From Branchiostoma floridae (Eukaryota > Chordata > Leptocardii > Amphioxiformes > Branchiostomatidae): a stretch of DNA of 22,116 nt. The translations under genes were made by a program, and so were the position numbers. Below are positions 1-11,800 of the stretch, piece by piece. Below the pieces are notes generated by a model. The model was not told the origin of the DNA. It worked only from the letters and a program-made list of their open reading frames with translations, and searched no databases. The DNA lies in NCBI RefSeq assembly GCF_000003815.2, contig NC_049995.1:18192766-18214881 (forward strand), given 5' to 3'. Position 1 is the stretch's first letter, and each line of letters opens with the position of its first letter.

Positions 1-27
1 AGGGTTGATCTTGCCGAAGATAATGGA

Positions 28-158
28 AGCGACACCATGTATCTTAAGTCGGTACTGCAGTGATATATGTGATGCCCATGGCAGTGTCATGGCTACACAA
101 TAAAACAAACAAACAAAAGCAAACATCCGGGACCAAACAACGGTCCCCAGGCACAAAT
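28..158 (+). repeat. Diverged interspersed repeat, copy A
   Basis: This segment aligns in the same orientation with 440-547. Shared blocks in order are AGCGACACC, GGTACTGC, GATGCCCAT, an ACATCCGGG-like block and CCAGGCACAAAT / CCAGGACAAAT. Copy A carries extra A-rich sequence (about 100-122) in the middle. It is probably an old SINE or MITE fragment of unknown family. No terminal repeats or target duplications were seen. Confidence 0.5.
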
Positions 159-439
159 GGAGACCAGGCTGGCGAATTTCAGCACTTGTAATCTGTTTTA
201 CGTCTTTTTACTGTAATCTGGATGTTATCCAAGATACGAATAACATTCAGGGTGAAGTGAAGACCTTGCCTAAGAGTTTCAATAGAGGAAAAACTTTAGG
301 TTGCAATTGGGGTCCGCACTTTTCCACTGCCGTTCGTAGGTAGGGGACGGCAAAGTAAAACGTTATGATTATGTATCGTCCGGGCATCAACGTATCGCCC
401 CCTCCCCAAAGGGTGAAAAGCAAAGCCTTACATTATAGC

Positions 440-547
440 AGCGACACCTTGCATTTCATAGTGGTACTGCTTTGAGCTGATCGATGCCCATAGTAACGTC
501 GTAGCAACTCAGACATCCGGGGCTCAACCACGGCATCCAGGACAAAT
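440..547 (+). repeat. Diverged interspersed repeat, copy B
   Basis: This is the second, more compact copy of the element at 28-158, in direct orientation about 410 bp downstream. The conserved blocks appear in the same order, but the A-rich insertion is missing. The family is unknown. Confidence 0.5.
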
Positions 548-1775
548 ATCAAAGTTACGGCTGTCCCTAGGTAAGCATGTTATAATACATTAATCACATC
601 TCCTCACAGGTCCCATAGCCTCACCGGCCGTACGGGCAGCAAAGCTATCAACATAAGTTTTCTTATCTATTCTAATCAAGGCTTCATAAAAATACGAATC
701 CAAATTTCAATCTTTAAAATTCACAAGGGTCAAAATAAAACATGGAGTTCTTCGGCTCAAACTCAGAATGAAAACAAATGATGTTTGAGTCGGTACGTTT
801 TGACTAGTCATTTTGTCCGAGTGCTGGTATTTTTGGAGAGATGCTGTGCATCGCCTCACCCCGCCCGCCAGGGACGACAGATGATTATGAGATGGTCCCG
901 CAAAAAAAGAAACTTTTCGAAACCCCCAGAAGGTTCGAGTTGGTGCGAGGTCAACGGGAGGAAGTTATATCAGAGACGCCCCCCCCCCCTCCTCCTCGCG
1001 ATTAGCATCATATGGATCAGTTTTAGAGCTCAAATCAGTCCTCCATTCACCATCGCTGTCATGCAAAGTTCAGAAAAAAGAGGAATAATTGCCCAGAAAA
1101 GTCAGTCCACAGGAAGTACATTCCCCCTCAGGAAACCACTGGCAACTATTTTCCCTAAAACCCGCATAGTTAGTCTGGGAGAGACTAAGAAATATCCTGG
1201 CTACTAAAAATGAATTGTTACAAATATTCCTTGTAACATTTAATGTCTCCTGTTTCAACTCTAGTTGTATCATAATGCAGGTGTGACTATACCTGTCAAA
1301 AGACCGACATATGATGGACGACCCTTTATATTATTGGTGTGCAGACGTCTTTGAACGTTCGCGGGAACAAAGGTTTAAAAAAAATACCGCTTGTAACGGC
1401 AGTGATATTTTGCCTTTTAGTCTGATAACCCGTTTCGTGCGACATCAAGGGTAGGCGATATTTACAAAAAGCCGAAAGTGGCAACAAGAAAAGAAGGATG
1501 TGAGATGAAATCTCGTCTTTGCTTATTTTCTAAAACGATCGCATCGGTGAATGAAACAGCATTTTATTAAAAGATAATAGAGGGGGTCAAAAGCAATAAT
1601 ACATAGGTCAGCAGATAATGGCTTTCGAGACCGATAGAAAGGGTTTGCCGCCGTGATACGTGCACGCGATGCGCACATCATTGTTTACTGACAACAGTAC
1701 GGAGTGACATGAAGAGAAAAACAACTCGGTACAAGTCGAGTTCCCCACGTCTGATGGAATGATGTCACCTGATAG

Positions 1776-1815
1776 TGACGGCTGATAAGTGACGTTGGTG
1801 CTGACGTGGACCAAT
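1776..1815 (+). promoter_or_regulatory. Candidate promoter: TGACG cluster plus CCAAT box
   Basis: Three TGACG motifs (1776, 1790, 1802) lie within 30 bp. The last reads TGACGTGG, which matches the CRE and UPRE (XBP1/ATF6) consensus core, and a CCAAT box follows at 1811-1815. CCAAT boxes usually sit 60-100 bp upstream of a transcription start, which would place a start near 1870-1910, just ahead of a GC-rich stretch ending in a strong donor at 1989. A UPRE would suit a gene for a heavily disulfide-bonded secreted protein. This is inferred from motifs only; there is no TATA box and no transcript evidence. Confidence 0.35.
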
Positions 1816-1869
1816 GGGAAGAGTCCAGAATCCCGCCACATCACGGCTCTTACCGGACCCGCCCGCACA

Positions 1870-1988
1870 CTTCACCTGGGGCTCTCGTCTAGGACAGGCC
1901 GCACTTCGGAGAGAAGACAGATCGAGAGCGGGCCGTGGTTCGAAGAGAAGACCGTGGTTTCCCTGCTACTGCCGACGTGCATCTGACG
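1870..1988 (+). other. Possible non-coding first exon (5' UTR)
   Basis: A locally GC-rich stretch ends at a perfect donor, CTGACG|GTAAGT, at 1988/1989. A matching acceptor, TTTTTCAACAG|ACTCC, lies at 2738/2739, only 17 nt before the start codon at 2756. That is consistent with a leader exon spliced over a roughly 750-nt intron holding the MITE and the 111-bp duplication. The left edge is a guess from the CCAAT-box position. The alternative is that transcription starts inside or just before 2532-2754 and this donor is fortuitous. Confidence 0.3.
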
Positions 1989-2021
1989 GTAAGTAATGTG
2001 GTCAATTATTATTTATTTATA

Positions 2022-2199
2022 CAGTCAAACCTGCATTTGGGGCCACCTCTACAGAGGGGCCACCTGTCAATAGTGGGCACTTTTTGTCGGTCCCTTGGGT
2101 ATTTTATCTACAAGTTGCCACCTCTATACAGAGGCCACCTGTCTATAGTGGCCAGATTTGTCCGGTCCCTTGAGTGGCCGCTATATACAGGTTTGACTG
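2022..2199 (+). mobile_element. 178-bp MITE with TA target-site duplication
   Basis: The ends are perfect 12-bp inverted repeats, CAGTCAAACCTG (2022-2033) and CAGGTTTGACTG (2188-2199). Imperfect pairing extends to about 28 bp. The element is flanked by TA on both sides (2020-2021 and 2200-2201). Inside are two 75-bp tandem half-copies starting CCACCTCT at 2043 and 2118, each containing a CCACCTGTC(A/T)ATAGTGG block. A TA duplication and CAGT termini fit a non-autonomous Tc1/mariner-pogo type element; the exact family is inferred. It carries no coding sequence. Confidence 0.85.
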
Positions 2200-2531
2200 T
2201 AATCATTTTAAGTTTCGGAGCCTGACGAGGAGCACTTTAGAGTTCGAAGCTAAGTTCAGTCCATTTTGTGGTGTTCTGCCTGCCGACGTTTCCCAGTGCC
2301 GTATACAGTTAGAAATGTTTCTACATACAGACAATGATAATACTTGCGGAATAGATATTAGATATTAAATATATCCTAATTTTACAAACACCATGCTACA
2401 TTAATTTGTTCTCGTTGCTGCTGCCCTCGTGAATTACATTGGTTTGAAGTCCGTGGCAACATCATGTTTTCCGAAAAAAATTCACCTTCTCTTTGTACAT
2501 TGTATCAGGGATTTTTTCTATAGCTGACAGG

Positions 2532-2754
2532 CATCAGTGATATATATTGTACTCGTCAGGTCAGGTAGAAAACATGCACACGGGGGCCGTCCGATACTTT
2601 TTGTCGTCGCACCGCTGTTTCAACAGACTCCGACACAACAGACATCAGTGATAGATATTGCACTCGTCCGGTCAGGTAGAACACATGCATACGGGGACCG
2701 TCCGATAATTTTTTTTTGTCGCACCGCTTTTTCAACAGACTCCGACACGACAAA
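2532..2754 (+). repeat. 111-bp tandem duplication ending at the start codon
   Basis: Two copies, about 2532-2642 and 2643-2754, share CATCAGTGATA, the ACTCGTC(A/C)GGTCAGGTAGAA block, CCGTCCGATA, GTCGCACCGCT and CAACAGACTCCGACAC. Each contains a polypyrimidine-AG acceptor-like sequence (AG at 2625-2626 and 2737-2738). The second copy ends immediately before the ATG at 2756. It therefore duplicates either the core promoter/5' UTR or the acceptor of a leader intron. Confidence 0.85.
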
Positions 2755-2755
2755 C

Positions 2756-2849
2756 ATGCTTGGGAGACTGCTGCTGACGGCCGCCGTGGTGCTCGCCGTT
2801 ATTCAAGGGTCCGGCGCACAGGGTCCGGCGCAAGCAACCCAAAATGAAG
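2756..2849 (+). CDS. Exon 1: signal peptide
   Basis: It encodes 31 residues plus one base (donor GAAG|GTACGT, phase 1). It starts MLGRLLLTAAVVLAVI, a basic N-region followed by a hydrophobic core. A small-residue cleavage site is likely around GSGA/QG, and a short Gln/Ala-rich stretch follows. The ATG has A at -3 and is the only start giving a signal peptide in frame. The exon establishes that the product is secreted. It is separated from exon 2 by a 3.7-kb intron. Confidence 0.8.
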
Positions 2850-5800
2850 GTACGTCTCGACCCTAATTCGACAGAGCAGAACCAAGTTTCCAAATGTCCA
2901 AACCGGGGCCTGACTTGGTTGTTTGTGGAAACGAAAATTAGCCATGTAAGCGCAAAATATGCACAAATAATGCCGACTATTCTCTTTGCGTTATGTGTAG
3001 TTTGGTGTCTTTTATATCATACTTTTCATTCCCGAATGCTGACAGGCCGGGCTCCGCTTTGCAATGGACCCTACCAGACGAACGCCATATCGAACAAATA
3101 GAATCCCCTGGTATATTTCAAACACTCGGTCCAAAACAGCCATAGGCACGGTGGGACAAGAATGGCCAAAGGAAAAATGCTATGCCTTTTTTTTGTTGAA
3201 GATTACACCGGCTGAATATAGTTGTTTTGGGAAGGGTAGGCGCTACATGGCATTACTTTGTTCCTGGGCAGGATGTAAATGTAAAGCAGTGTACGTAGAA
3301 GAGACGGGACTCTGCACTGGCGGACTTTGTAGAACACTACAAAAATAAGATCTCTTATCTTATCTAACAAAGAAAACTGACCTTTCAGCAAGAATATTAT
3401 TCTGTATACAAGAATCCCTGTTTTGAGGAAATTCACGAAACCCATATTTGTCTTGTGCTAAGAATTTTTCTTATCGCTGATGAACCAAAACTTCTAGAAT
3501 AGTTTTCTTGTGGTCAGAATCTATTTCTAACACATGCATGCTGAAGAGGGAATTTCTCACATCAAGAATGTTTAATTCTTGATCATTGAGGTTCTTGGTG
3601 CAGGAATACTTTTCTGTCTCTAAGACTGAATTTCTTACACCAGAAACGACTTCCTTGCATGAAGATTGAAGTTATTGAGGAATTCCTTTCTGTCTCCAAG
3701 AGTGAATTTCGTATGTGTAGTACAACAAATATGGCTTTCCTGCATGAAGATTAAGTTTTTTTGTGCTCGCAATACTATTCTGTCTTCAAGACTAAATTTC
3801 TGCAAATACAATCTAGAAACATTTTCTTATACTAAGATTAACATAAATAAATACATACGTACATGCATATTAATACTCGAGTCATTATCGAGTTGAAGTA
3901 TTGACAAAGTTCTGCTTCCAGTGTGCTCTATCTTTCATCAGTTCAATGAGGTCCTTATCGTATAGTCCAGTCTATGTTTCAATAAAGTTCTTTAGCGTGA
4001 GGTTTGGACGGCCTCTTCTCCTGTTTGCTTCTGGGGGCGAAAAGAGCAGTTTACCGGCTGGTTCGCCATGTCGAATAGCATATCCAACAAGGTTTAACCG
4101 GCGTTGCCTGACTTCAGTTGGAATAGATGGAAGAATCCCATACAGTTCTTTGTCTGTTGTGTGTTCCAACCAAGGTTTGTTATATACAACACGTAGCTTC
4201 CTGGTGAAGGAACCATCCAGTTGCCTAGTCTGAGAAGTATCCATTGTCCAAGACTCACAGCTATAAAGTAGAATTGAGATAATTCAAGATTGGAAGACTC
4301 TAGTTTTTGTTTCTTTTCTGATGTGAGATTTCCAAATTGTTTGGAGAGCATGTATGGCACTCCATGCTTAACCAATTTTAACCTCTATGTCATGTTTAAC
4401 ATCAGTGTAACCCCCCAGATATTTAAAGTCAGAAACCTTCTCGATTGCGGACCCATCAAAGGCATAGAGCTGCTCTATAGATGTGGGATTTAAATGAGTG
4501 AATTTAGTTATTGATGCATTGAGGTACAGTCCAATAGTTTGACATGCCGCTTCGACTCTGTAAAGAGGGTCTTGTGCAAATTTAATCGAGTCTTCGAGAA
4601 GAGCAATGTCATCTGCGAAATCGAGGTCAGGAAGGGTCTCCGCCGGGTGGCGACGACTACGGCGGCGGTGCAGGGTGAGACCGTCTGTGTCTGTGATGGA
4701 TGTCCGAATTGCATAGTCTAAACATAATAAAGAGATATGGAGCAAGAGGGTCCCCCTGTAGTGATACTGAATGGATCAGCCCCTCCATCAGGGGTGACTA
4801 CTACAGCAGGAGTGTCTACATACATGGCTTTAACTGCGCTGACAACATCTGGTGGAATACCATAAGCATCTAAAATTAAGAACAATTTGTTGCGATCAAT
4901 AGAATCGAAAGCCTTACGGAAATCGATAAACACAAGTACAGCTTCCTTGTCAAAGTTCCTCAGTTCTTCTATAATACGCCGAAGTGCAAGGAGATGAGCT
5001 GAGGTCGAACGTCCTTGACGAAAGTCATTCTGATTTGACCGCAATACTTTGTCTACGACAGATCGGATCCTGTTGAGTAAACAACAAAAGGTTCTTAAGT
5101 GATTTTCCCAAAATTTGAGATGGTTTTCCCCTTCAATATGTACAGCATTCTGTGATTTCTTGCGAGCTGGAGACTGGACAAGATTCCAGGCATTTCTCAT
5201 GTCAGAGGAGTTGGCTGGGTGTTCAAACAGACTTAGGGTCTCATTGATGCGCCTTTCTTCGCACTGATCATAAGTCCTTCTCAAATTAACCTGAGCATGC
5301 TGGATGTTACGGGTTGAGGCCCTGAGGGTCGCTCTTCGTGCTTTCACCACCCGCTCGATGTCTCTTGTTGCTTGTTGGTTAGTAGTTTTGGGCGGTAAGA
5401 AACCTTTTCCCATTTCATTTGCAATACGAACAAAGGAGGTGTAGTTTTGCTCTGTTTGTGGAAGGTTTTCAAACTGAGGATATATCGCCCTTACCGCAAC
5501 TATATACGCCCCCTCCTCAAAAAACTGTACCCAGTGGATGTAGCCTTCCACAAAGTATGCGAAGCATTTTTCTTTCGCCAGTTCTGAGAGTATTTCAGGG
5601 CCCAAAAAGTCAGTCGGTATCCTCAACTTAATAGCGGCGGCGGCCATGTTTTTGCAACTGTTTTTGTTTTTATGAAAACACAACCGGATGATGTTTACTG
5701 TAAATCTGCTTCTTTCGGCTGCCAGTTTTATTCCAGCTGAGGCCACGCTGACTTAATCCTGTAGACGACAAACGCGCACGGATAGATTTTTGACTGTTCT

Positions 5801-8800
5801 GAAAAACATTGTGGCCACTTGTGACCCAACAGGGTCCCTATATGTCTGGCCCAGTCTTAACTCAACTTTTACTCAGGGGTTCACCCACTTTACCAACAGA
5901 AACAAATACCCATATTATGCAGATTACACAGACATACATACTCCAGACCAACCGCTTTCAAACTTATTGAACATTTTGCTTTAAATCTTGTATGTATATT
6001 TATTTGTTGGATCCGTCACCCCACTGCTGTACTACCGTTTTATTTGATCTCACATTGTTTTGTCCTTTGTTTATTTTGTTTTCAAATGTCCTAGTTGTAA
6101 TTTTAATATTAGCTTTGCTAGAGTGCATTTACCACTGTGTCCTGTCTTACATGTATACCAATAAAAAAAACAGGGTCCCTGGCCAATTAGAACTTTATGC
6201 ATGCCAGAGGATCTGCTCCCCAAGTTGAGGGGACACATAGTCAGGGCATTATCCGGGCCACGGTGCTCTTGTCCCAATTCAAATGGCAATAAAACATCGT
6301 TGAAATGGCGACGATTGTCTTGTGCGGTCTTATATCAGAGATAAAAGGTGAACACACATGTAAGACAAAACGAGCCTGGAAAAGAATGGACTGGATGTTT
6401 AGTATGGTGAAATTTTGATTTATTCTTGTGCTTGTATTTTGGCCCTCATGCATTAGTTTTAGCGTCTCCAGGGAAAGTCTTCCATAAAATCAAGTCAGTG
6501 TGGCCTGATAGAAAACTAAAACCACCCGACCTGTAAATACTTCACCTTTTTCTCTGATTAGACATTGCTATGACGGAGTGTCCTGATGGCCAGCCCCTTG
6601 TGTACTGCACAGTAGACCCCTGCAGTACCGCTATTTGCCCGGCAGGAACACAGTGTGTGTAAGTGCGGCTCCTTCTCTTGTTGTTTCTGTTCATCCACCC
6701 TTAATGCAGTTTTAAAGATTTACATGAATGTATGTAAGTATGTAAACCTAGTAACCTGGAAGTTGAAATGCTCAGATTTTGGTTAACCCTGTTTTTTTTT
6801 TGGTTTGACTCGTCATTTTGCCATCCCTGCTGCTACAGGTCCAACTACTGTGGCGGGTGTAATGCCGAATGTGTCCCGATTAAACCTCCTGGTGAGGCCA
6901 GCTACTTTATTGCTGTTTTCTTCTGTACATCTTCATCTTATTTGCGTTAAGAGTGACCCCTTTACCTTGATTTGATTATTTTACAAACATTTACATGTTA
7001 TCAAGTCGTTGTTTTCCTAAAAGTTTGCATTGAGTCATTTCAACGACTGAAGATTTTGTGATAATTTTTTTTGTAATAGAAATTTTCATCAATAGCAATC
7101 GTGTTTCACTTGTATATCCCCATGTTTCTATCACTAAGCAAAGCTATGCATTGACATTAGAACATACTGTCGTCGTGTCAGTAGCATGTACAATAATTCT
7201 ATGTCTTCTTTTAAACAGGTTTTCTTAACAGTCTGTACATTATGTTCTGCATTAATTGTCCGGAATACAATGTACTTATTAGGATACTACCTTGTCTTGA
7301 TTTCTATTGAACCATTTTAGAATAATTAAGTCATTAATTCCAAGATTGGTTTAAAATCTAGGCAAATGCAGATTCCTTTTTAGTCATTGACTAAAATGGA
7401 TGGATGCAGTCTAAAACGTCTGACCGAGTAACTATCACCCTGCATTAAGTGAGATTTGCTTCCTGACCACAGTTCGGTGCACCAGCTGGACAAACTGGTT
7501 TGACCGAGACAACCCCTCCGTCACCGGCGACTGGGAAACGCTGTCCAACCTACAGCAGGAGAACCCGGGCCAGATCTGCGGCGCGCCCACCGCTATCGAG
7601 GCGCGAGTCGTCGGTACGGGGCAGGACGCGCTGACCACGGGGGAAAACTTCGCCTTCTGTGACGCCACCACCGGCTTCGTGTGCAGGAAGGACGACCAGC
7701 CGGATAACACGTGTCTGGACTATGAAGTCCGCTTCTGCTGCCCTGAAGTCGGTATGTACTTTCCGTTTCCCGTGCACACACTTGTTTTTAGATTCAGACT
7801 TTCCTGTCGGGCTCTAGACGCCCTGGTTCGACCGTGACTCATGTATGACTTGCAATTGTTTACAGTCCAGACTGCTCTGCTGGGTCCTGGAAGCCGGGTT
7901 CTATCGTGACTTATATGTGTTTTCAGTTCCAGACTGCCGTGACTCGTGTGTGACTTGTTTACAGTTCCAGACTGCCATGACTCATGTGTGACATGTTTTC
8001 AGTTCCAAACTGCCGTGACTCATGTGTGACTTGTTTTCAGTTTTAGACTGTCCTGTCGAGCTCAGGACGCCCTGGTTCGACCGTGATTCATGTGTGACTC
8101 ATGTGTGACTGATATGTGACATGTTTACAGTTCCAGACTGTCTTGCCGGGTCCTGGACGCCCTGGTTTGACCGTGACTAATGCGTGACTTATGTGTGGCT
8201 CATGTGTGGCTCATGTGTGACTCACGTGTGACTCATGTGTGACTTGTTTACAGTTCCAGACTGCCCTGCCGGGTCCTGGACGCCATGGTATGACCGGGAC
8301 AACCCTTCTGTCACCGGCGACTGGGAGACCCTAGGGTCGCTTCGGAAGGAGAACCCGGGCAGGATCTGCTTCAGCCCCACCGCTGTGCACGCGCGCGTCA
8401 TCAGCACACAGGTACCGAACTCTCCCATACTTGACATAATGTGTTCTTTAAACTCTGAATCAAAATATAAGTGTCAAGTTCATAGACGGGAAAGGGAAGA
8501 CAACAGGAAGATCTAGTAGATTAAGGAGGTGGTCAGGGTTTAATAAAAAGTCAACCTCAGTGATGAACCGGTACGAGGGGGGACACAAACGTATCTACAG
8601 TTGGGATTGCGTTCTCGCCGCAAAAGCGCCACCTACATGCAGGGGAGAAAACTCCAGTCAAAAGCTTTTAGGAAAGTGCCTGAGAGACATCAAAACGTAT
8701 TAGCAAGCAAAGTGATTACAGACTGGCTGTGTGAAAGAATTCCCCTATATAACAGTACTATCCTACCCCTCTAACCAGGTGGAGGCGTCGCTTGCAGGAG

Positions 8801-11800
8801 AAGTCCTCTACAAGTACGACACGACGAGCGGGTTCGCCTGCAGGAAGGTCGACCAGGACGACAACACGTGTCTGGAGTATGAAGTCCGCTTCTGCTGCCC
8901 TCGTGAGTAACGGTGTTACAGTACTAATGCCTTAACACAAGCTTCGTCTCAACAGAGGGACACATAAATATCGGGAGATCTGACCCTACATGTTAGTAAC
9001 CTTCACCACGCCTTACTGAGGAGTTATGAAGGATAGATGTCGGTCAAACTGTGATAGGAAATTTCCCGAGCAGCCTTGTAACCCCTGGTAACCTCGTGAC
9101 ATATTGGGTCAGTCAGTCGAATTTGCTGAATTAAGCTCGATGTTTCTTACTCAGGGAGAAGAGATGCTGTCTGTGTCCCTAAGTCAGAAACATAGTTTTG
9201 AAGCGTAGTTCAATGCCTAGAAGTGGCCAATGGCCTTACACTGAGCAAACTCGTTAAAAAAAGTGGGGTGAGGAACTTGAACTCTTTGGAAAAGTATTAT
9301 CCCTAGTTGCTTGTTGTTGTTGTTGTTGTCTTCAGTATTCTGATGTAATCTAGTTGAAGACTCATCTATTGTTTTTTTTTCTGTGGTGTTGTGAACTAGG
9401 GCTAGAACTCAGAGGTGCTGGGCTTAGATCTCTTAACATTCCAACGACGCTGTGTCATTTATTAAAACACGTCGACTTCCACCAAGGTGAGAAATTGGGT
9501 ACCTGACTTCAGCTGAGCAGGTCGGTGGAAGGCATGCCCTAGACACTGCTGATAACTACAAACTGCTTTAACAAGGCTTTGTTACTATCTTTATAACCTC
9601 CTTATTCCCCTACCCCAGCGTGCCCCAACTGGACGCCCTGGTTCGACCGTGACAACCCGTCTGCTACCGGGGACTGGGAGGTTCTGTCCCACCTCCGCCC
9701 GGAGAACCCCGGCCAGATCTGCCGATCGCCCACCGACATACAGGTCTGTTTGTTTGTTTGTTAGGTAGGCTATTTTCTTGTTTGTTTATTTGTTTGTTTG
9801 TGTAGTCGTAATAGCTAGGGTGTTCGTACACAACCAGATATTCTACACTGTAACCTCTACACCACCACAGGTTCGCGTCATCGCCATCGGACAGTTTGTT
9901 TGTTACCTGGTTTGTTTGTTTGTTTGTTTGCGTCATCGTAATGTGTAGGGTTTTCGAACGAAACCAGACACTGTAACCTCTACACCACCACAGGTTCGCG
10001 TCATCGCCACTGTCTGTGTGTTTGTTACCTGGTTTGCTTGTTTGTTTGTTTGCGTCATCGTAATGTGTAGGGTTTTCGAACAAAACCAGACACTGTAACC
10101 TCTACACCACCACAGGTTCGCGTCATCGCCATCGGACAGTTTGTTTGTTACCTGGTTTGTTTGTTTGTTTGTTTGCGTCATCGTAATGTGTAGGGTTTTC
10201 GAACAAAACCAGACACTGTAACCTCTACACCACCACAGGTCCGCGTCATCGCGATCGGACAGTTTGTTTATTTGTCTCATAGTAATGGGTAGTGTTTTCC
10301 TGCACAACCAGACGCTCTAGCCTCTACACCACCCTAGGTTCTCGTCATCGTCACTGGTTGTTTGTTTGTTTGTTTGTTTGTTACCTTGTTTGTTTGTTTG
10401 TTTGCGTCATCGTAATGTGTAGGGTTTTCGAACAAAACCAGACACTGTAACCTCTACACCACCACAGGTTCGCGTCAAGGGAACCGGACAGGACGCGTTT
10501 CTGACGGGAGAAGTCTTCGAGTTCTATGACGTCACCACCGGGTTTGTGTGCAAGAAGGAGGACCAGCCGGACGACACGTGTCTGGACTATGAAGTCCGCT
10601 TCTGCTGCCCCCGTGAGTAGACTTCCGTTCATAACTAAATACATCTAATGGCGAGCATGTCAAAAAGAAATGTCTTGATGAGCGCAACAGAGAAGTTACT
10701 GACAATGAATAGAAAGAACATATACAGTGTCACTTATGAATTTCTTGTCAAATATCTTCTTGTTTTTCATAATGCAGAAAGTAGCGGTGTGAATATAAGT
10801 TGTGCACGTCTAGACTTGCATCTCCACTTAGTATCGGCCATTTTTTGTAATTTTCTATGTTTTCCTTGAATAAAAAGAAACAATAACAACAAAAAACTAT
10901 GCATTTTCCTTCACCTCAGGTACATGTGCCCGCTGGACGCAATGGTTCGACCGTGACAACGTCAGTGGGACCGGAGACTGGGAAGTCTTATACGCCTTGG
11001 CCAACGGCAATCCAGGTTGGTTTAGTCATGCTTGCAGTTTGACGTACTTTTCTTTTTCCTTCTATGTTCATATTAGATCCTTATAGAATCCGCATAATGA
11101 AATTCTCATTTATATCAGTCTTATACGTGAATTGCTGGTACTAAGGACACATCTGTAACCTACAACTCAAGTTGCAAGATTCTTTTCTCCAGGTCAGGAT
11201 CAGTCTTGCTTCTGCTACCGCCTCCTATTCGTTACATAACATTTCCGCAGGATAGGTTAAAACCTTAGTTTAAGATTTATTTGCAGTTTTCTTTTCGGTA
11301 GCCTAAAGGTACTCAGTATCCTTTATAATCTACCTATTGTTTTAAATCAGTACTACTGTGACTCCATGTTCGATATATCATGTGATCATGTGAATTGGTG
11401 AGCGATGTGTCATAGGAAAGCCTATGTCGGCCCCCGTCTCTGACAATTCGAATTTGTGTTGTGATAGTCGGCCTCCGCCCGGAGTACCCCGGAAAGATCT
11501 GCCCACGGCCTACAGACGTGGAGGCCCGGGTCATCGCTACCCAACAGGAGGCGTCCGAAACCGGAGAAACATTCGTCTACTACGACACGGCAAACGGCTT
11601 CGCCTGCAGGAACAATCAGCAAAGGGACCAGCGCTGCTTGGACTACGAAGTCCGCTTCTGCTGTCCAGGTAAGCTTCTGCTGTCCAGGTAGGCTTCTGCT
11701 GTCCAGGTAAGCTTCTGCTGCCCAGGTAGGCTTCTGCTGTCCAGGTAGGCTTCTGCTGTCCAGGTAAGCTTCTGCTGTCCAGGTAGGTTTCTGCTGTCCA

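Larger units (their letters stand above)
1..1775. other. Upstream non-coding region
   Basis: No convincing gene is visible here on either strand. Open frames are short, lack recognisable motifs and run through low-complexity stretches such as the C-run near 980-990. The only structure I can support is a pair of diverged direct repeats near the left end, listed separately. The region is probably intergenic DNA upstream of the large plus-strand gene. Confidence 0.5.

Noticed and set aside
785-1207. 140-codon plus-strand open frame
   Set aside because: It has no recognisable motif, includes a poly-Pro run from a C-tract, and has no splice or promoter context. It is probably chance.
6162-6172. 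AATAAA plus A-run as the end of a retroposed element in intron 1
   Set aside because: No element body, target duplication or coding remnant could be recognised upstream.
9664-10307. Minus-strand frames with repeated NLWWCRGYSV
   Set aside because: The 123-bp unit equals 41 codons, so any open frame repeats itself. The frames are antisense to exon 7 and the intron 7 array.
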